A DNA stretch of 64,000 bases from Herpetosiphonaceae bacterium (GCA_026003835.1 BPHZ01000001.1:752001-816000); one strand, 5' to 3'. Shown: positions 49,690 through 61,922, counted from the stretch's first letter. Made by a program: numbers and translations. Notes: a model not told the origin generated them from the letters alone.

Positions 49690-50907
49690 GTGCAGCAGCT
49701 CTCTTCCTCTCATCTGCCGGCCTGGAGCAGCAAAGCGACACCTCCGGCTCTCAAGCGGCACAATGCTCAGCTCATTCTGCGCCTGCTGCGCGAGCATGGC
49801 TCGCTGTCGCGCGCTGAGCTTGCCCGGCGGACACACCTCTCGCGGCCTGCGATCTCCGATATCGTGCGCGGCCTCATCGACGAAGGCCTGATCGAAGAGA
49901 TAGGGATGGGCTCATCACAGGGCGGCAAGCGTCCCACACTCATTGGGCTCAGGGCTGATGCGCGACAGATTATTGGGGTCGATCTAGGGGCCGGCGCAAT
50001 CACCGGCCTGCGCGCTGATCTCCATGCTCGTGTGCTCTCTCAGGCGCAGGCAGCGTCGGCTGCCGACTACCCCGATTCGCTCGACAGCCTTTTCGCGGTT
50101 GTCGATAACCTGATGGCAGAAGGAGAGGGCTCGCCGCTTGGCATTGGCATTGCTACACCAGGGCTGATCGATACCGTCGCTGGAACCGTCGTCTTCGCCG
50201 CAAATCTTGGCTGGCGCCAGGTGCCGCTTGCCCGGATACTCAGGGAGCGCTACAAATTGCCGATCTATATTGACAATGATACGCACCTGGCAGCGCTTGG
50301 CGAGTTCCACTTCGGCGCCGGGCAGGGCAGCAGCCCATTGGCAGTTGTTAGAGTGGGTACGGGTATCGGGGCAGGGCTTATCCTCAATGGGCAGATCTAC
50401 TCAGGCGCGAATGGTTGGAGTGGGGAGATCGGCCATCTGGCTGTTGTTGAGCATGGCGAACGCTGTGTATGCGGCCGGCGTGGTTGTCTGGAGACTGTTG
50501 CCAGCGTTTCGGCGATCGTAGCACAGGCCAGGCGGCTGGCGGCCAGGGAGCCAGGCTCAATCCTCGGCCGGCTTGCCGCAGAAAGCGAGCTGGATATCAG
50601 CTCCGTACAGCGGGCCGTCGAGCGTGGCGATAGCGCTGCCCTGGCGCTCATCAGGTCCGCGGGCTTCTATCTCGGCGTTGCTTTGGCATCGCTCGTCCAC
50701 ATCTTTAACCCGAGGCGCATTGTGCTTGCCGGAAGCGTCATACGCTGCGGCACCCCATTCTTTGCTGCTGTCCGCGAGGGTTTGGACAGCAGCGCGCTCC
50801 AGGCGATAGCGGCGGCGACAGAAATTGCTCCTGCTACTCTCGGCGAGCGCGCCGGCATGATGGGAGCCGTCGCGCTTGTTCTCAACCGCGAGCTGGGTAT
50901 CTTTTGA
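49690..50907 (+). CDS. ROK-family transcriptional repressor (NagC/XylR type)
   Basis: A protein of 405 residues. The N-terminal winged helix (LKRHNAQLILRLLREHGSLS, RAELARRTHLSRPAISDIVR) is followed by a sugar-kinase fold: IIGVDLGAGAITGL, LGIGIATPGLID, IYIDNDTHLAALGEFHFGAG, VGTGIGAGLILNG and the zinc motif CVCGRRGCLE. ROK repressors bind free or phosphorylated sugars and release DNA. The GTG at 49690 has AGGAGGG upstream. The downstream GlcNAc kinase and deaminase suggest that GlcNAc or GlcNAc-6-P is the ligand. Confidence 0.93.
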   Translation: MQQLSSSHLPAWSSKATPPALKRHNAQLILRLLREHGSLSRAELARRTHLSRPAISDIVRGLIDEGLIEEIGMGSSQGGKRPTLIGLRADARQIIGVDLGAGAITGLRADLHARVLSQAQAASAADYPDSLDSLFAVVDNLMAEGEGSPLGIGIATPGLIDTVAGTVVFAANLGWRQVPLARILRERYKLPIYIDNDTHLAALGEFHFGAGQGSSPLAVVRVGTGIGAGLILNGQIYSGANGWSGEIGHLAVVEHGERCVCGRRGCLETVASVSAIVAQARRLAAREPGSILGRLAAESELDISSVQRAVERGDSAALALIRSAGFYLGVALASLVHIFNPRRIVLAGSVIRCGTPFFAAVREGLDSSALQAIAAATEIAPATLGERAGMMGAVALVLNRELGIF

Positions 50908-50966
50908 GCTGGAAGCGGCTGGTGTTACGCGGGCGGGAGACGTGGCCTGCGTCGAGGAGAGCAATG

Positions 50967-51908
50967 ATGGCTGATTTGTTCCTTGGTATCGATGGCGGAG
51001 GCTCGAAGACACGCGCCCTGCTGGCCGATGGCTCAGGCACCATCCTGGGCGCCGGTGTTGCCGGGTCGAGCAACCACCAGTCGGTCGGCTTCGCCTCAGC
51101 CGCCGAAGCGCTACGACAAGCAATAGCCGAGGCATTCCGCTGTGCAGCGCTGGCGCCTGAAGCTGTGGCTGCCGCCTGCTTTGGGCTGGCGGGCGTGGAT
51201 CGCCCTGCTGACAGAGCGCTCTTCGAGGCATGGATTGCAGAGCAGAAGATCGCCGGGCGTTATGTTGTGGTCAACGATGCGGAGCTGGTGCTGGCGGCAG
51301 GGACGCCGGATGGCTGGGGCCTGGCGCTGATCTGCGGCACTGGCTCGATCTGTTATGGCCGAACCGCCGCTGGTCGTACGGATCGGGCCGGTGGCTGGGG
51401 CCATATCCTTGGCGATGAGGGCAGCGGCTATGATATTGCTCTTCAAGCGCTTCGTCTGGCAACGCAGACCATCGACGGCCGCGCGGAGGCGCACGCTATC
51501 TTACGGGCAATACTTGATCACTGGGGCCTGACCGGAGCCGATCAGCTGCTCGATGTTGTGTACCGGCCTGAGACGACGCGCGCGCAGCTTGCGGCTTTGG
51601 CAGGGCCGGTGGTGGCGCTGGCCGAGGAAGGCGATCCCTATGCTGCTGCTATCCTCGATCGGGCGGTGCGGGAGTTGGCGCGGCTGATCGGCGCCGTCGC
51701 CAGGAAGCTGGAACTACTGCGGCCGCCGGTTGCCCTTGGCGGCGGGCTGATGGGCGCCAGCAGATACCTGCGGCAAAGGTTGCCGCTGCAAGCTGGTGTT
51801 GAGCTTGGCCCGCTGACCTACGTAGATGACCCCGCTCGGGGTGGGCTGGTCATTGCCCGTCGGCTGCTTGAGGGGCCGACGCAGCTTTCAGATGGGGGGA
51901 TACCATGA
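50967..51908 (+). CDS. BadF/BcrA-type ATPase, probable N-acetylglucosamine kinase
   Basis: A protein of 313 residues. The phosphate-1 motif is LFLGIDGGGSKTRALLADGS. ACFGLAGVDRPAD, VVNDAELVLAAGTPDG, LICGTGSICYGR and GGWGHILGDEGSGYDI match eukaryotic-type and bacterial GlcNAc kinases of the BadF/BadG family. It would convert GlcNAc to GlcNAc-6-P, which NagA then deacetylates. ATG at 50967 has GAGGAG seven bases upstream. Its stop overlaps the start of the SIS gene by four bases. Confidence 0.88.
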   Translation: MADLFLGIDGGGSKTRALLADGSGTILGAGVAGSSNHQSVGFASAAEALRQAIAEAFRCAALAPEAVAAACFGLAGVDRPADRALFEAWIAEQKIAGRYVVVNDAELVLAAGTPDGWGLALICGTGSICYGRTAAGRTDRAGGWGHILGDEGSGYDIALQALRLATQTIDGRAEAHAILRAILDHWGLTGADQLLDVVYRPETTRAQLAALAGPVVALAEEGDPYAAAILDRAVRELARLIGAVARKLELLRPPVALGGGLMGASRYLRQRLPLQAGVELGPLTYVDDPARGGLVIARRLLEGPTQLSDGGIP

Positions 51909-52939
51909 CCACATATTTGGAGCAGGAGATTATGAGTCAGCCGGATGTCATAGCGCGGCTGCTCGATCGAGAGCTGCCGCGTGTGCCGCGGCTGCTGGCC
52001 CAGCTGCCATCGTTCGCTTATGCCCTGATCGCTGCCCGTGGCACCTCCGACCATGCCGCAATCTATGCCAAGTACGCCTGGGCCGCGTTTGCCGGCTACC
52101 CCGTCGCCCTGGCTACGCCCTCGCTCTACACACTCTATCACGCGCCGCCGCGTATGGATCAGGCGCTCGTGATCGGTATTTCCCAGTCCGGCCAGTCGCC
52201 CGATATCGTCGCTGTGCTGGAGGAGGCAAAGCGCCAGGGGCGTCCCACGCTGGCGATAACCAACAACGGCTCCTCGCCGCTGGCCGCCGTCGCCGACCAT
52301 GTTATCGAGCTGCACGCCGGCCCAGAGCGGAGTGTAGCGGCTACCAAGACGTACACGGCCCAGGTGACCGTCCTGGCGCTGCTGGCGGCGTGCTGGAGCG
52401 ACCAGCAGGAACGATTACAAGAGTTGCATCGGTTGCCGGAGGCGCTCGCGACGACGCTGCAAGGAGCCAGGGAGCTGGCGCGCAGCGCAGAGCGCTATCG
52501 CTATATGGAGCGCTGTGTGATCCTGGGGCGCGGCTACAACTATGCGACGGTCTTTGAGCTGGCGCTGAAGCTGAAAGAGCTGACCTACGTCATGGCAAAC
52601 GCCTACTCGTCGGCAGATTTTCGCCATGGGCCGATTGCCACCATCCACGCTGGGATGCCGGCGATCCTGGTGATGCCTGAGAGCGTAACCTTCGGGGATA
52701 TGCTGGCGCTGGCGCACGATCTCCGTGAGCGGGGGGCTGAGCTGCTCATCGCCACAAATCGGCCCGAGGCGCAGGCGCTGGCGACAACGCTGCTCCCATT
52801 GCCCGATGGGGTGCCGGAGTGGCTGAGCCCGATTACGGCGATTGTGCCGGGGCAGCTGCTGGCGTTGCACCTGGCGCTGGCCAAGGGTATTGAGCCGGAT
52901 CAGCCACGCGGATTGCAGAAGGTTACGAGGACGTTATAG
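51905..52939 (+). CDS. Double-SIS glucosamine-6-phosphate deaminase/isomerase-type protein
   Basis: A protein of 344 residues with two SIS sugar-phosphate domains and no glutaminase domain. The signatures are LIAARGTSDHAAIYAKY, VIGISQSGQSPDIVAVLEEA, VAATKTYTAQVTVLALL and CVILGRGYNYATVFELALKL, KELTYVMANAYSSADFRHGP. This matches the AgaS/GlmS-C-like enzymes annotated as isomerising GlcN-6-P deaminases. Together with the kinase and NagA it would complete GlcNAc conversion to fructose-6-P and ammonia, replacing NagB. It is translationally coupled to the kinase gene. Confidence 0.88.
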   Translation: MTTYLEQEIMSQPDVIARLLDRELPRVPRLLAQLPSFAYALIAARGTSDHAAIYAKYAWAAFAGYPVALATPSLYTLYHAPPRMDQALVIGISQSGQSPDIVAVLEEAKRQGRPTLAITNNGSSPLAAVADHVIELHAGPERSVAATKTYTAQVTVLALLAACWSDQQERLQELHRLPEALATTLQGARELARSAERYRYMERCVILGRGYNYATVFELALKLKELTYVMANAYSSADFRHGPIATIHAGMPAILVMPESVTFGDMLALAHDLRERGAELLIATNRPEAQALATTLLPLPDGVPEWLSPITAIVPGQLLALHLALAKGIEPDQPRGLQKVTRTL

Positions 52940-52990
52940 GGGTCTGGTTGTGCCCTGGCAGACAGACAAGGCGGCGCCGCGCCCGGACAA

Positions 52991-54181
52991 CTATGCTGAA
53001 GGCACCATCATCAACCGCTCACGCCAGCTCTCACTGGCGAAAACCAGCCGTCCCCGGCAGATCGTCGCCTGAAGGTGCAGGTCACCATCGAAGATCAGCA
53101 GATCGGCGTCGTAACCCGGCCGGAGCATCCCCTTGCGATCCGCGATCCCTGCCGAGCGCGCAGGGTTCAGGCTCAGCATTCCTACCGCCTCGTGCAGACT
53201 CACGCCAGTGTAGCGCACAATATTGCGTAGCGCCTGGTCCATCGTCAGGGCGCTACCTGTAATCGTGCCATCTTCGAGCCGGGCCACGCCATCGATAACC
53301 CGCGCCGGCTGGCCGGCAAATGTGAACGAGCTGCCCTCGGCATAGCCAGCGCAGGCCAGGGCGTCTGTAACCACGATGGTGCGCTGCGGCCCAAGCGCCC
53401 GTATCAGGATACGCGCCGCGGCAGGGTGGACATGAACATTATCGGCGATCAGCTCGCCGCGTACCTCATCGGCTTCGACGATAGCGCCAAGAGCGCCGGG
53501 CTCGCGATGATGCAGCGGACGCATCGCGTTGAAGCAGTGGGTGGCGTGTGTGATCCCGAGGGGAATGGCATCGCGGGCCTGCTCATAGGTGGCGTCGGTG
53601 TGACCGATACTGATAGTCACGCCTGCCTCGCGTAGTCTGCGGATCATCGCCGGAGCGCCGGGCAGCTCAGGCGCTATCGTTATCAACGAGAGATGGCCGC
53701 GGGCCAGCTCAAGCAGTTGATCCGCCTCAGCCAGGCTCGGGGTGCGCAGCCAGGCCGGCGCATGCGCGCCGCGGCGCGCGGGGTTGATGTATGGCCCCTC
53801 CAGATGGATACCGGTCGCCTCGGCTCCGGGCCCGCCGCGCTCAATAGCCTCGACCGCCGCGCGGAGCTGCGCCTCGGGAATCCCGCCGGGCGCACCTACA
53901 ACGCCGATAAGAAAGGCAGTTGTGCCGGTTGTCGCGGCCCAGCGCGCGTAGGCCAGGATCTCCTCCGAATCGCCGGTGTTATGGCTGAAGCCTCCGCCGC
54001 CGTGGGTATGCACATCGACAAAGCCAGGCGTCACAATCGCGCCGCTGAGATCGATAGCCGGCCAGTTTTCAGGCGCTGACGCATCGACGCTGATAATCGT
54101 TGCCCCGTCGATACCGATCTGCGCCAACGCCCGCTCACCTGTGGCATCGACGAGCCGGGCGCTGTGAAGTCTGAGAGGCAT
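52991..54181 (-). CDS. nagA: N-acetylglucosamine-6-phosphate deacetylase
   Basis: A protein of 396 residues of the amidohydrolase superfamily. Metal and substrate residues appear in VTPGFVDVHTHGGGGFSHNT, GIHLEGPYINPARRGAH, SIGHTDATYEQARDA, THATHCFNAMRPLHHREPGA and the catalytic Asp in TIVVTDALACAGYAEGS. It removes acetate from GlcNAc-6-P. GGAAGGAG precedes the ATG. It is convergent with the SIS gene and lies 39 bases after rpoD on the same strand, so it can be reached by transcription from the housekeeping block too. Confidence 0.95.
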   Translation of the reverse strand: MPLRLHSARLVDATGERALAQIGIDGATIISVDASAPENWPAIDLSGAIVTPGFVDVHTHGGGGFSHNTGDSEEILAYARWAATTGTTAFLIGVVGAPGGIPEAQLRAAVEAIERGGPGAEATGIHLEGPYINPARRGAHAPAWLRTPSLAEADQLLELARGHLSLITIAPELPGAPAMIRRLREAGVTISIGHTDATYEQARDAIPLGITHATHCFNAMRPLHHREPGALGAIVEADEVRGELIADNVHVHPAAARILIRALGPQRTIVVTDALACAGYAEGSSFTFAGQPARVIDGVARLEDGTITGSALTMDQALRNIVRYTGVSLHEAVGMLSLNPARSAGIADRKGMLRPGYDADLLIFDGDLHLQATICRGRLVFASESWRERLMMVPSA

Positions 54182-54220
54182 AGCTGCTCCTTCCTTAACC
54201 GACCGTCGACGCCCATGCTG

Positions 54221-55922
<1,702 letters not shown>

Positions 55923-55933
55923 GAGCTAGTTCC

Positions 55934-57830
55934 TCAAAGACCAGGAAGATCGCGAAGATCTCGATAATACGAACTGCGCGGTGGCCGACTCAGGCGATGA
56001 AGGTGCTCGAGTAACTCGTTTGGCTGCGCAAGCAGAGAGTCCTGTTCCTCATCTGCTGCAGATCGGATGACCTCCGCCAGCCTGTTGAACCAGCGGCGCA
56101 TGAGCCGGAGGCGCAGCGGCTGCGCGCAGGAGATAAGCGTCGAGCCAACCCGATACGGCGGGATCGGCGGCTCCTGATGCCGGCGCAGCAGTTCTTCGAC
56201 ATGCTGCTGCAGCTCAGGCGGCAGCGCCGCAACCCAGGATCCATCTTTAGCGCTCTCATCGGCCAGCGCTCGCTCGAAGGCCAGCCACACCTGTTGATTC
56301 TCTGTCGACTCAAAAAGCTCGACGATTCGACCGTTCAGCAGTGTGCCAAGTTGTGGCTTCTGGGCGATCTCAGCAGCAAGCTCCTGCTCCAGTGTTGCCC
56401 TATGAGCTGGGTAGCGCAAGAGCAGGGACAGCAGATAGTCTTCACGCTGGCGATCGCTGGCTGTGGCCGGCAGCGGCCGCGGCTGTGGCGCAGAGCGTCC
56501 GCGCCTGGCGGCCATCACCTGGCTGCGCACCAGCATCTCGTCCATGCCGATCCGTGCGGCCAGCTGCTGGATATAGTGCGCCTGCTCGATGGGATCACCA
56601 ATCTGCGCCAGCAGCGGGACGAGCCGCTCGACGGCTGTCGCTTTGCCCTTCGCCGACTGGAGATCGAGGTCGGCGGTCAGCGCCCGCAGGTAGAAATCCA
56701 TCAGCGGCTGCGCTTCCTCAACCATGCGCCCCCAGGCCTGCGGACTCTCGCGAATAACCTCGTCGGGATCGCGCCCGGCTGGCAGGGAGAGAATACGCAC
56801 CTCCGCATCCAGCTCGCGCTCCCAGCGCAGCCCTTCTGAAGTCGGCACCGGGATGGTACGGGTCTCCAGATTCTCCTGGAGCGTCTGCAAGCCTTTGAGT
56901 GTTGCCGTCTGCCCGGCGGCATCAGCATCGAGCGCCAGATAGATGCGCCTGGTGAGCTTGCTCAGAACCCGCACATGTGAGTCACTCAGCGCCGTTCCCA
57001 TTGGGGCGACGACATGACGAAAACCGGCCTGATGAGCTGCCAAAACATCAACATACCCCTCGACCACAACCACCCTATCTTCGCGCCTGATCGCTTCGCG
57101 CGCCTGGAACAGGCCGTAGAGCAGGCTGCCCTTGTCGAAGATCGGAGGTCTGCGGTGAGTTGAGATATTTCGGGTGCCCATCGCCGAGGAGCCGGCCGCC
57201 GAAGCCGACCACCCGTCCTCGCGAATCATGGATGGGAAAGAGCAGGCGGTCGCGGAAGCGATCATAATAGCCTCCGTCGTCGCGGCGGATTGCCAGCCCT
57301 GCGGCCTCCACCTCTGCCGGATCGACTCCGCGCTCGCCCAGGTAGGCGAGCAGCGCCGACCACTCAGGGGGAGCGTAGCCGAGCTGAAAGACTTCGACGA
57401 TGTTTTCGCCCAGTCCACGTGCGGCTACATAAAGCCTCGCCGCCTCGCCGCGCGGCGAGGCGCGCAGCAGATGCGCGTAGAAAGTTGCCGCCATAGCGTT
57501 AACTTCAAGCAGCCGCGCCCGCGTGGCATCCTCGCGCTCCTCACGCTCTGTGCGCTCGTGGAGCGTAACGCCGGCTCGCGCGGCAAGCCGCTCCAGCGCC
57601 TCGCCAAACTCCAGCCCTTCGCGCTCCATCAAGAACGTGAAAATATCGCCCGACTTCTTGCAGGAGAAGCAGTGGTAGCTCTGCGTCTCCGGGAAGACGG
57701 TAAAGGCCGGCGTGCGCGTGTTCGGGTGGAAGGGACAGAAGCCCACAAAGTTTCGCCCGACCTTGCGCAGCGGAATATGGTCGCTAACCAGGTCGACAAT
57801 TGCAAGGCGCTCTTTGATCTGCTCAATCAC
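55934..57830 (-). CDS. dnaG: DNA primase, one frameshift
   Basis: The N-terminal zinc-binding domain has the CHC2 pattern in FCPFHPNTRTPAF and YHCFSCKKSGD. The core has FPIHDSRGRVVGFGGRLLGD and KYLNSPQT, then in the next frame FDKGSLLYGLFQAREAI, VVVVEGYVDVLAAHQAGF and the TOPRIM metal residues in IYLALDADAAGQTATLKGLQ. The frame changes near 57150, in CAGACCTCCGATC, where one extra base is present. A C-terminal DnaB-interaction domain follows. Repaired length is about 630 residues, normal for DnaG. It sits between dgt and rpoD. Confidence 0.93.
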
Positions 57831-57948
57831 GCTCGATAATGGCTTTAGCTGTTTAGCTATGTTGGGTTTTCTTCGCTCTTGATTTGGTAGCTGTCTGGTT
57901 TGGACAGCTTCCCAGGTGCTGGTCGTTCGTTGTTTGATTCGTAAAGAG

Positions 57949-59083
57949 CTAACTGCTAATAGCTAAGAGCTTTTCTCCTCCTACGCTTTCCAGTGTGCGC
58001 GGGACATACAGCTGGTTGAAGATCGTGAGCGCGTAGCGGTCAGTCATACCGGCGATATAATCGACGGCTGCCTGCTCCATCGACTCCCCCACGCCGCTCC
58101 ACAATGCTGCGTAGATCGGCGGGGATATCCTCCGGGTAGGAGACAAAATGGCGGTAGAGCTGATCGATGACGAAGTGAATCTTGTGATCGTCCTCCTTCG
58201 CCGGGCTATCGTGGTACACATGACGGAACATAAATTCGCGCAGCGCATTTGTGGCCTCAAGAATTGCCGGGCTCATGGAGATTACGGGTGGATCGGGTGG
58301 TGTGCCCTCGCCGGTGGCCCACCAGTTATAGTCGATCATATCGCAGACCATGGTGTTGATACGCTCGGCGTGGCTGTGTCCCAGCAGATCGATCACATCG
58401 CGGGGGAGATCTTCTTGCCGCAGGATCCCGGCCACGGATAGCATCGTCGATATCGTGATTGATATAGGCGATGCTATCGGCAAGCTTGATGATCTGCCCC
58501 TCTAGAGTCGAGGCGACGCCCCAACCCTTCGCCGTAATATCCTTGCGCACCTTCGAGTGCATATAGATGCCCTCCCGCACCTGATAGGTGAGGTTGAGCC
58601 CCGCGCCATTTTTTGCCAACACCTCGACAATACGTCTGCTCTGCTCATTATGGCGGAAGCCATGGCCGCGCGCGCGGAGAGCGCCGCCTCGCCGGCGTGA
58701 CCAAAGGGTGCGTGGCCGATATCGTGGCCCAGCCCGATAGCCTCGACCAGATCCTCGTTGAGCCGCAGCGCACGCGCAACGGTCCGCGCGATCTGCGTCA
58801 CTTCCAACGTGTGGGTCAGGCGTGTGCGGTAGTGATCCCCCTCAGGGGCGATGAATACCTGCGTTTTGTGCTTGAGGCGGCGGAACTCTTTGCTATGGAG
58901 AATACGATCGCGGTCGCGCTGGAAGGCCGTGCGCACCGGCGACGGCGGTTCATCGCGGTCGCGGGCGGCTTCGGCGCTTTTCGCTGCCAACGGCGAAAGC
59001 CGTCGCTCCTCATCTTCTTCGAGCCAGCGCCTGACGTCAGCGTGGCGGTGTGACCCGATTGACTGCTGGTGCTGCTCGGCCAT
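57949..59083 (-). CDS. dgt: dGTP triphosphohydrolase-like HD protein, three frameshifts
   Basis: The pieces in order are [20 protein letters not shown] and [20 protein letters not shown], the HD motif in [16 protein letters not shown], then [51 protein letters not shown], then [20 protein letters not shown], a helical part, and [20 protein letters not shown]. Frame changes occur near 58675, 58435 and 58090 (the last in CCCCC). Repaired, it is about 375 residues, typical for dGTPase-like proteins that hydrolyse dNTPs. GTAGGAG precedes the ATG. Confidence 0.9.
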
Positions 59084-59255
59084 GATCTCCTACTTCTCCT
59101 CCATCTGCTCAACAACACTGGTGAGGACCCGGCTTAAAGGCGGCTAGGGAACGGCTTTGACGGCAAAGAACTCAAGCCTGTATAGAACTTACGATGGAGC
59201 TAACAGTTGACATTGTACCATATTTCAGCGTTTCTCAGATGGGTTATGGCGCTAC

Positions 59256-59682
59256 TTATGCCTGGCTGTCGCGCCTGGTACCGGGGCTCCATGCCCGCTG
59301 GAGCGCAATAAAGACAGCCACGAGGAGTTGGCAGATGATGACGGCGTTAAAGTAGAGGTTATGGCCGGTCAGGCGTGCCTGCTCTCTGCCAAGGATGAGG
59401 TGTTCGATGCGGGCTGCAATGAAGACAGTGAAGAAGTACATCGCCAGGCAGCCGGCCAGCGCACGCCAGCGCTCGGCGGGACGAGCGATAAGCCAGCCCC
59501 AGAAGGTGAAGAAGGGGATGGCAAAGATAACCCACACAAGTGGGGTTAAACACTGCGGTGCTCCGCTCCGCGCCTGCTGCGCGGAGGTTGGCATATGCCC
59601 ATGCGGCGCCGGCAAGCGCAGTCCCAAGGATGAGTACGAGCGTTCGGATATCAACACGTCGCACGGCTACGGAACCAATCAT
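59256..59682 (-). CDS. Four-helix membrane protein, one frameshift
   Basis: The N-terminal helix is TLVLILGTALAGAAWAYANL. The frame breaks near 59548, in a CCCC run. Removing one C gives VFNPLVWVIFAIPFFTFWG directly, then CLAMYFFTVFIAARIEHLI, and NLYFNAVIICQLLVAVFIAL. The repaired protein is about 141 residues with four membrane segments and a basic tail. The family is not recognised. It lies downstream of the lipoprotein gene on the same strand, with GGGAGG upstream. Confidence 0.65.
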
Positions 59683-59789
59683 ACCTGTCACGATCCTCCC
59701 TGAGCGCGTTAGGATGTGGAAGGGTACGGCGAGGCCGTACCCTTCGCGCTGCGGGCTCTGTTCTTTGCGCCTGAAACCCCAACCCTCCC

Positions 59790-60230
59790 TCAACGCTCCG
59801 GTGTGAGCGGGCGATACATGATCTGGTAGCGCCCCTGGCGGGCCTCCGTCGTCGTCACACGATAGCGCAGACGGCCCTGATCGTCACTGCTGACGCGCAC
59901 CGTGCCGACCTGCTCCCGATTTGGGCGTCCCTCGACGGCGAGGGCGACAGTCCCATCAGGCGCCAGGATCTCCAGGCGTAGCTGGCCGCGCTCGATACGA
60001 ACGGTGGCGATGACATCCAGCATGGTCGCGCTCTCCGCAACCTCCAGCAGATCTTCGCTGGTGCCGCCCAGGCTATCGCTGGTAACGAACTGGACCATGA
60101 GATTGCCGCCGCCGCCCGGCGCGCTGCTGCTGGAGCGGTCAAGCCCTGAGTGGATGGCGCAGCCGCCGAGCAACAGGGCGAGCACGAGTGTCATGATCAG
60201 GGCAGGGATGCCCGCGTATGGTTTAACCAT
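59790..60230 (-). CDS. Small lipoprotein
   Basis: A protein of 146 residues from ATG 60230, preceded by GGAGG. The signal IPALIMTLVLALLLGGC gives the lipidated Cys. The mature part contains two short beta-rich repeats (LDVIATVRIERGQLRLEILA, PDGTVALAVEGRPNREQVGT) and ends in RYRVTTTEARQGRYQIMYRP. The family is unknown. The start overlaps the stop of the zinc-ribbon gene upstream, so the two are translationally coupled. Confidence 0.75.
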   Translation of the reverse strand: MVKPYAGIPALIMTLVLALLLGGCAIHSGLDRSSSSAPGGGGNLMVQFVTSDSLGGTSEDLLEVAESATMLDVIATVRIERGQLRLEILAPDGTVALAVEGRPNREQVGTVRVSSDDQGRLRYRVTTTEARQGRYQIMYRPLTPER

Positions 60231-60432
60231 AGGCCTCCGGTCGCGCATCTTCAGTGCGGCTCAGCGCTGGATCCACCTGAGCCAGCCTGGGGGGATCCAG
60301 CGACTCAACTCGCAGGTGGCTGTCGCAGGTCACACAGACGATCATCTGGCCCGGCAGCATCGTGCCGTTGAGCGCGAGCTTCTTTTTACAGACCGGGCAG
60401 CGAGTAACAATCAGCGGAACAGATGCGATCAT
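60223..60432 (-). CDS. Small zinc-ribbon protein
   Basis: A protein of 69 residues with two Cys pairs, [10 protein letters not shown] and [14 protein letters not shown], forming one zinc ribbon of the LysW-like size class. The C-terminal part is acidic and polar. Its start overlaps the ftsY stop by four bases. The role is unknown; LysW itself carries amino-group intermediates in lysine synthesis, but no lys genes are near and the C-terminal Glu of LysW is absent. Confidence 0.75.
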   Translation of the reverse strand: MIASVPLIVTRCPVCKKKLALNGTMLPGQMIVCVTCDSHLRVESLDPPRLAQVDPALSRTEDARPEAYG

Positions 60433-61410
60433 GATGTTGTTTCCTCCCCAAAGAGCGCATTGACAAAGGCCTCCGGGTCAAAGAGCGCCAGGTCGGTTGG
60501 CTTCTCGCCGGTGCCAATATACTTGATAGGCCTCTGGATCTCCTGCACAATGGCGAAGGCAATACCGCCCTTGGCGGTGCTATCGAGCTTCGTCAGCGCG
60601 ATATGTGTTACCCTCAACGGCCTCCGCGAAAGCCCTGGCCTGGAGCAGGCCATTCTGTCCGGTCGTGGGCGTCGATAACCAGCAGCACCTCGTGCGGCGC
60701 ATATTCGTAACGCTTCCTGACGACATTGCGAATCTTTTCCAGCTCGCGCATCAGGTTGTGCTTGCTCTGCAGCCGGCCGGCGGTATCGATAATCAGCACA
60801 TCGGCCTGCTGGTTATAGGTTGCCTGCGTTGCGTCATAGGCCACAGCGCCGGGATCAGATCCGGGGGCTTGTGCGATCACCTGAACGCCGACCTGGTCCG
60901 CCCAGTGCTGGAGCTGCTCGATAGCGGCGGCGCGGAAGGTATCGGCTGCGGCCCAGGATGACGCGCTTGTTCATCTGTGTCTTATAGCGATGAGCCAGCT
61001 TGGCGATCAGCGTCGTTTTGCCTACGCCGTTGACGCCGGCCACCAGAATGACATAAGGCTTGGTTGAGCGCTCCGAGTAGGAGGGCACATCGACCTTAAG
61101 CATCCTGATCAGTTCCTTTTTGAGCAGCGCGCGCGCCTCGCTGGCTTTGCGAAGCTCTTGCTGCTGAGCCTTCTCGCGCACCCTGCTCCACCACGGCCAG
61201 CGACGTCTCGACGCCGACATCCGCCTGAATCAGCAGCTCCTCCAATTCATCCCAAAGCTCATCGGTGATGGGATCCTCTGTCTGAAACAGGGCTGAGATA
61301 CGGCCAAAAAAGCCCTGGCGTGTCTTTTGCAGACTCTGCTCGGTCTGCTTTTCAGCCTGCTGTATTTCCTGTTCGGTGCGCTCTTCGCCACCGAATAGTC
61401 GTCGAAACAT
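60429..61410 (-). CDS. ftsY: Signal recognition particle receptor FtsY, four frameshifts
   Basis: The pieces are [40 protein letters not shown], then the GTPase motif [33 protein letters not shown], then [36 protein letters not shown], then [16 protein letters not shown], and [20 protein letters not shown] with [20 protein letters not shown]. Frame changes occur near 61190, 60950, 60668 and 60607. Repaired, it is about 325 residues with complete G1-G5 motifs. FtsY docks the SRP-ribosome complex at the membrane and is essential, so errors in the sequence are likely. Confidence 0.93.
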
Positions 61411-61457
61411 TGAAATACTCCGTATGTGAAATTAACCCTCGAAGTCCAATTTGAAGC

Positions 61458-61835
61458 TTAAAACGAAACTAGGCCCATCCCAAATCGTCCTTCCTTTGTC
61501 GATTCTCCATCCTGGCTCTCGCCGCTCAACTCTTCCTCAAGCATCTGATCAACCATCTCGTCCCAGTCGTCGCCGACCTCGTCGCCGAGTTGTTTGCCCA
61601 TTTTCTTGGCCCAGCGCGCAATGCTGCGCGGATCGTTTTCGTCGAGGCCGGCGAGGAGCGACGAGTCGGCCAGATCTTCCAGCCGTGAGTCCTCGGATTT
61701 GAGGACGGCAAAGCGGGAGACGGCACGGCGCACTTCTGTGCTGCCGCAGCGTGGGCAGGCCAGCCCTACCGGCTCGTTAAAGCCCTGCACGAGCTTGCTA
61801 AAACGGCCTTTGCAAATTGGGACAAGAATATTCAT
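61458..61835 (-). CDS. Zinc-ribbon protein, FmdB-like
   Basis: A protein of 125 residues. An N-terminal ribbon has LACPRCGSTEVRRAVSRFAV as its second Cys pair; the first pair is degenerate (PICKGRFSKL has a single Cys). A long helical acidic tail follows (WAKKMGKQLGDEVGDDWDEM, VDQMLEEELSGE). This is a common small protein next to ftsY in Chloroflexota-like gene orders, but its function is unknown. It starts 88 bases after pdp and ends 47 bases before ftsY. Confidence 0.7.
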   Translation of the reverse strand: MNILVPICKGRFSKLVQGFNEPVGLACPRCGSTEVRRAVSRFAVLKSEDSRLEDLADSSLLAGLDENDPRSIARWAKKMGKQLGDEVGDDWDEMVDQMLEEELSGESQDGESTKEGRFGMGLVSF

Positions 61836-61922
61836 AGATCGGCATATGCGCGCATCCCTCAGTCCTTATAGTGTGGATCATCTCCTGCCATAAGTATACC
61901 TGAAAATGGGCCGTTGCTGTGG

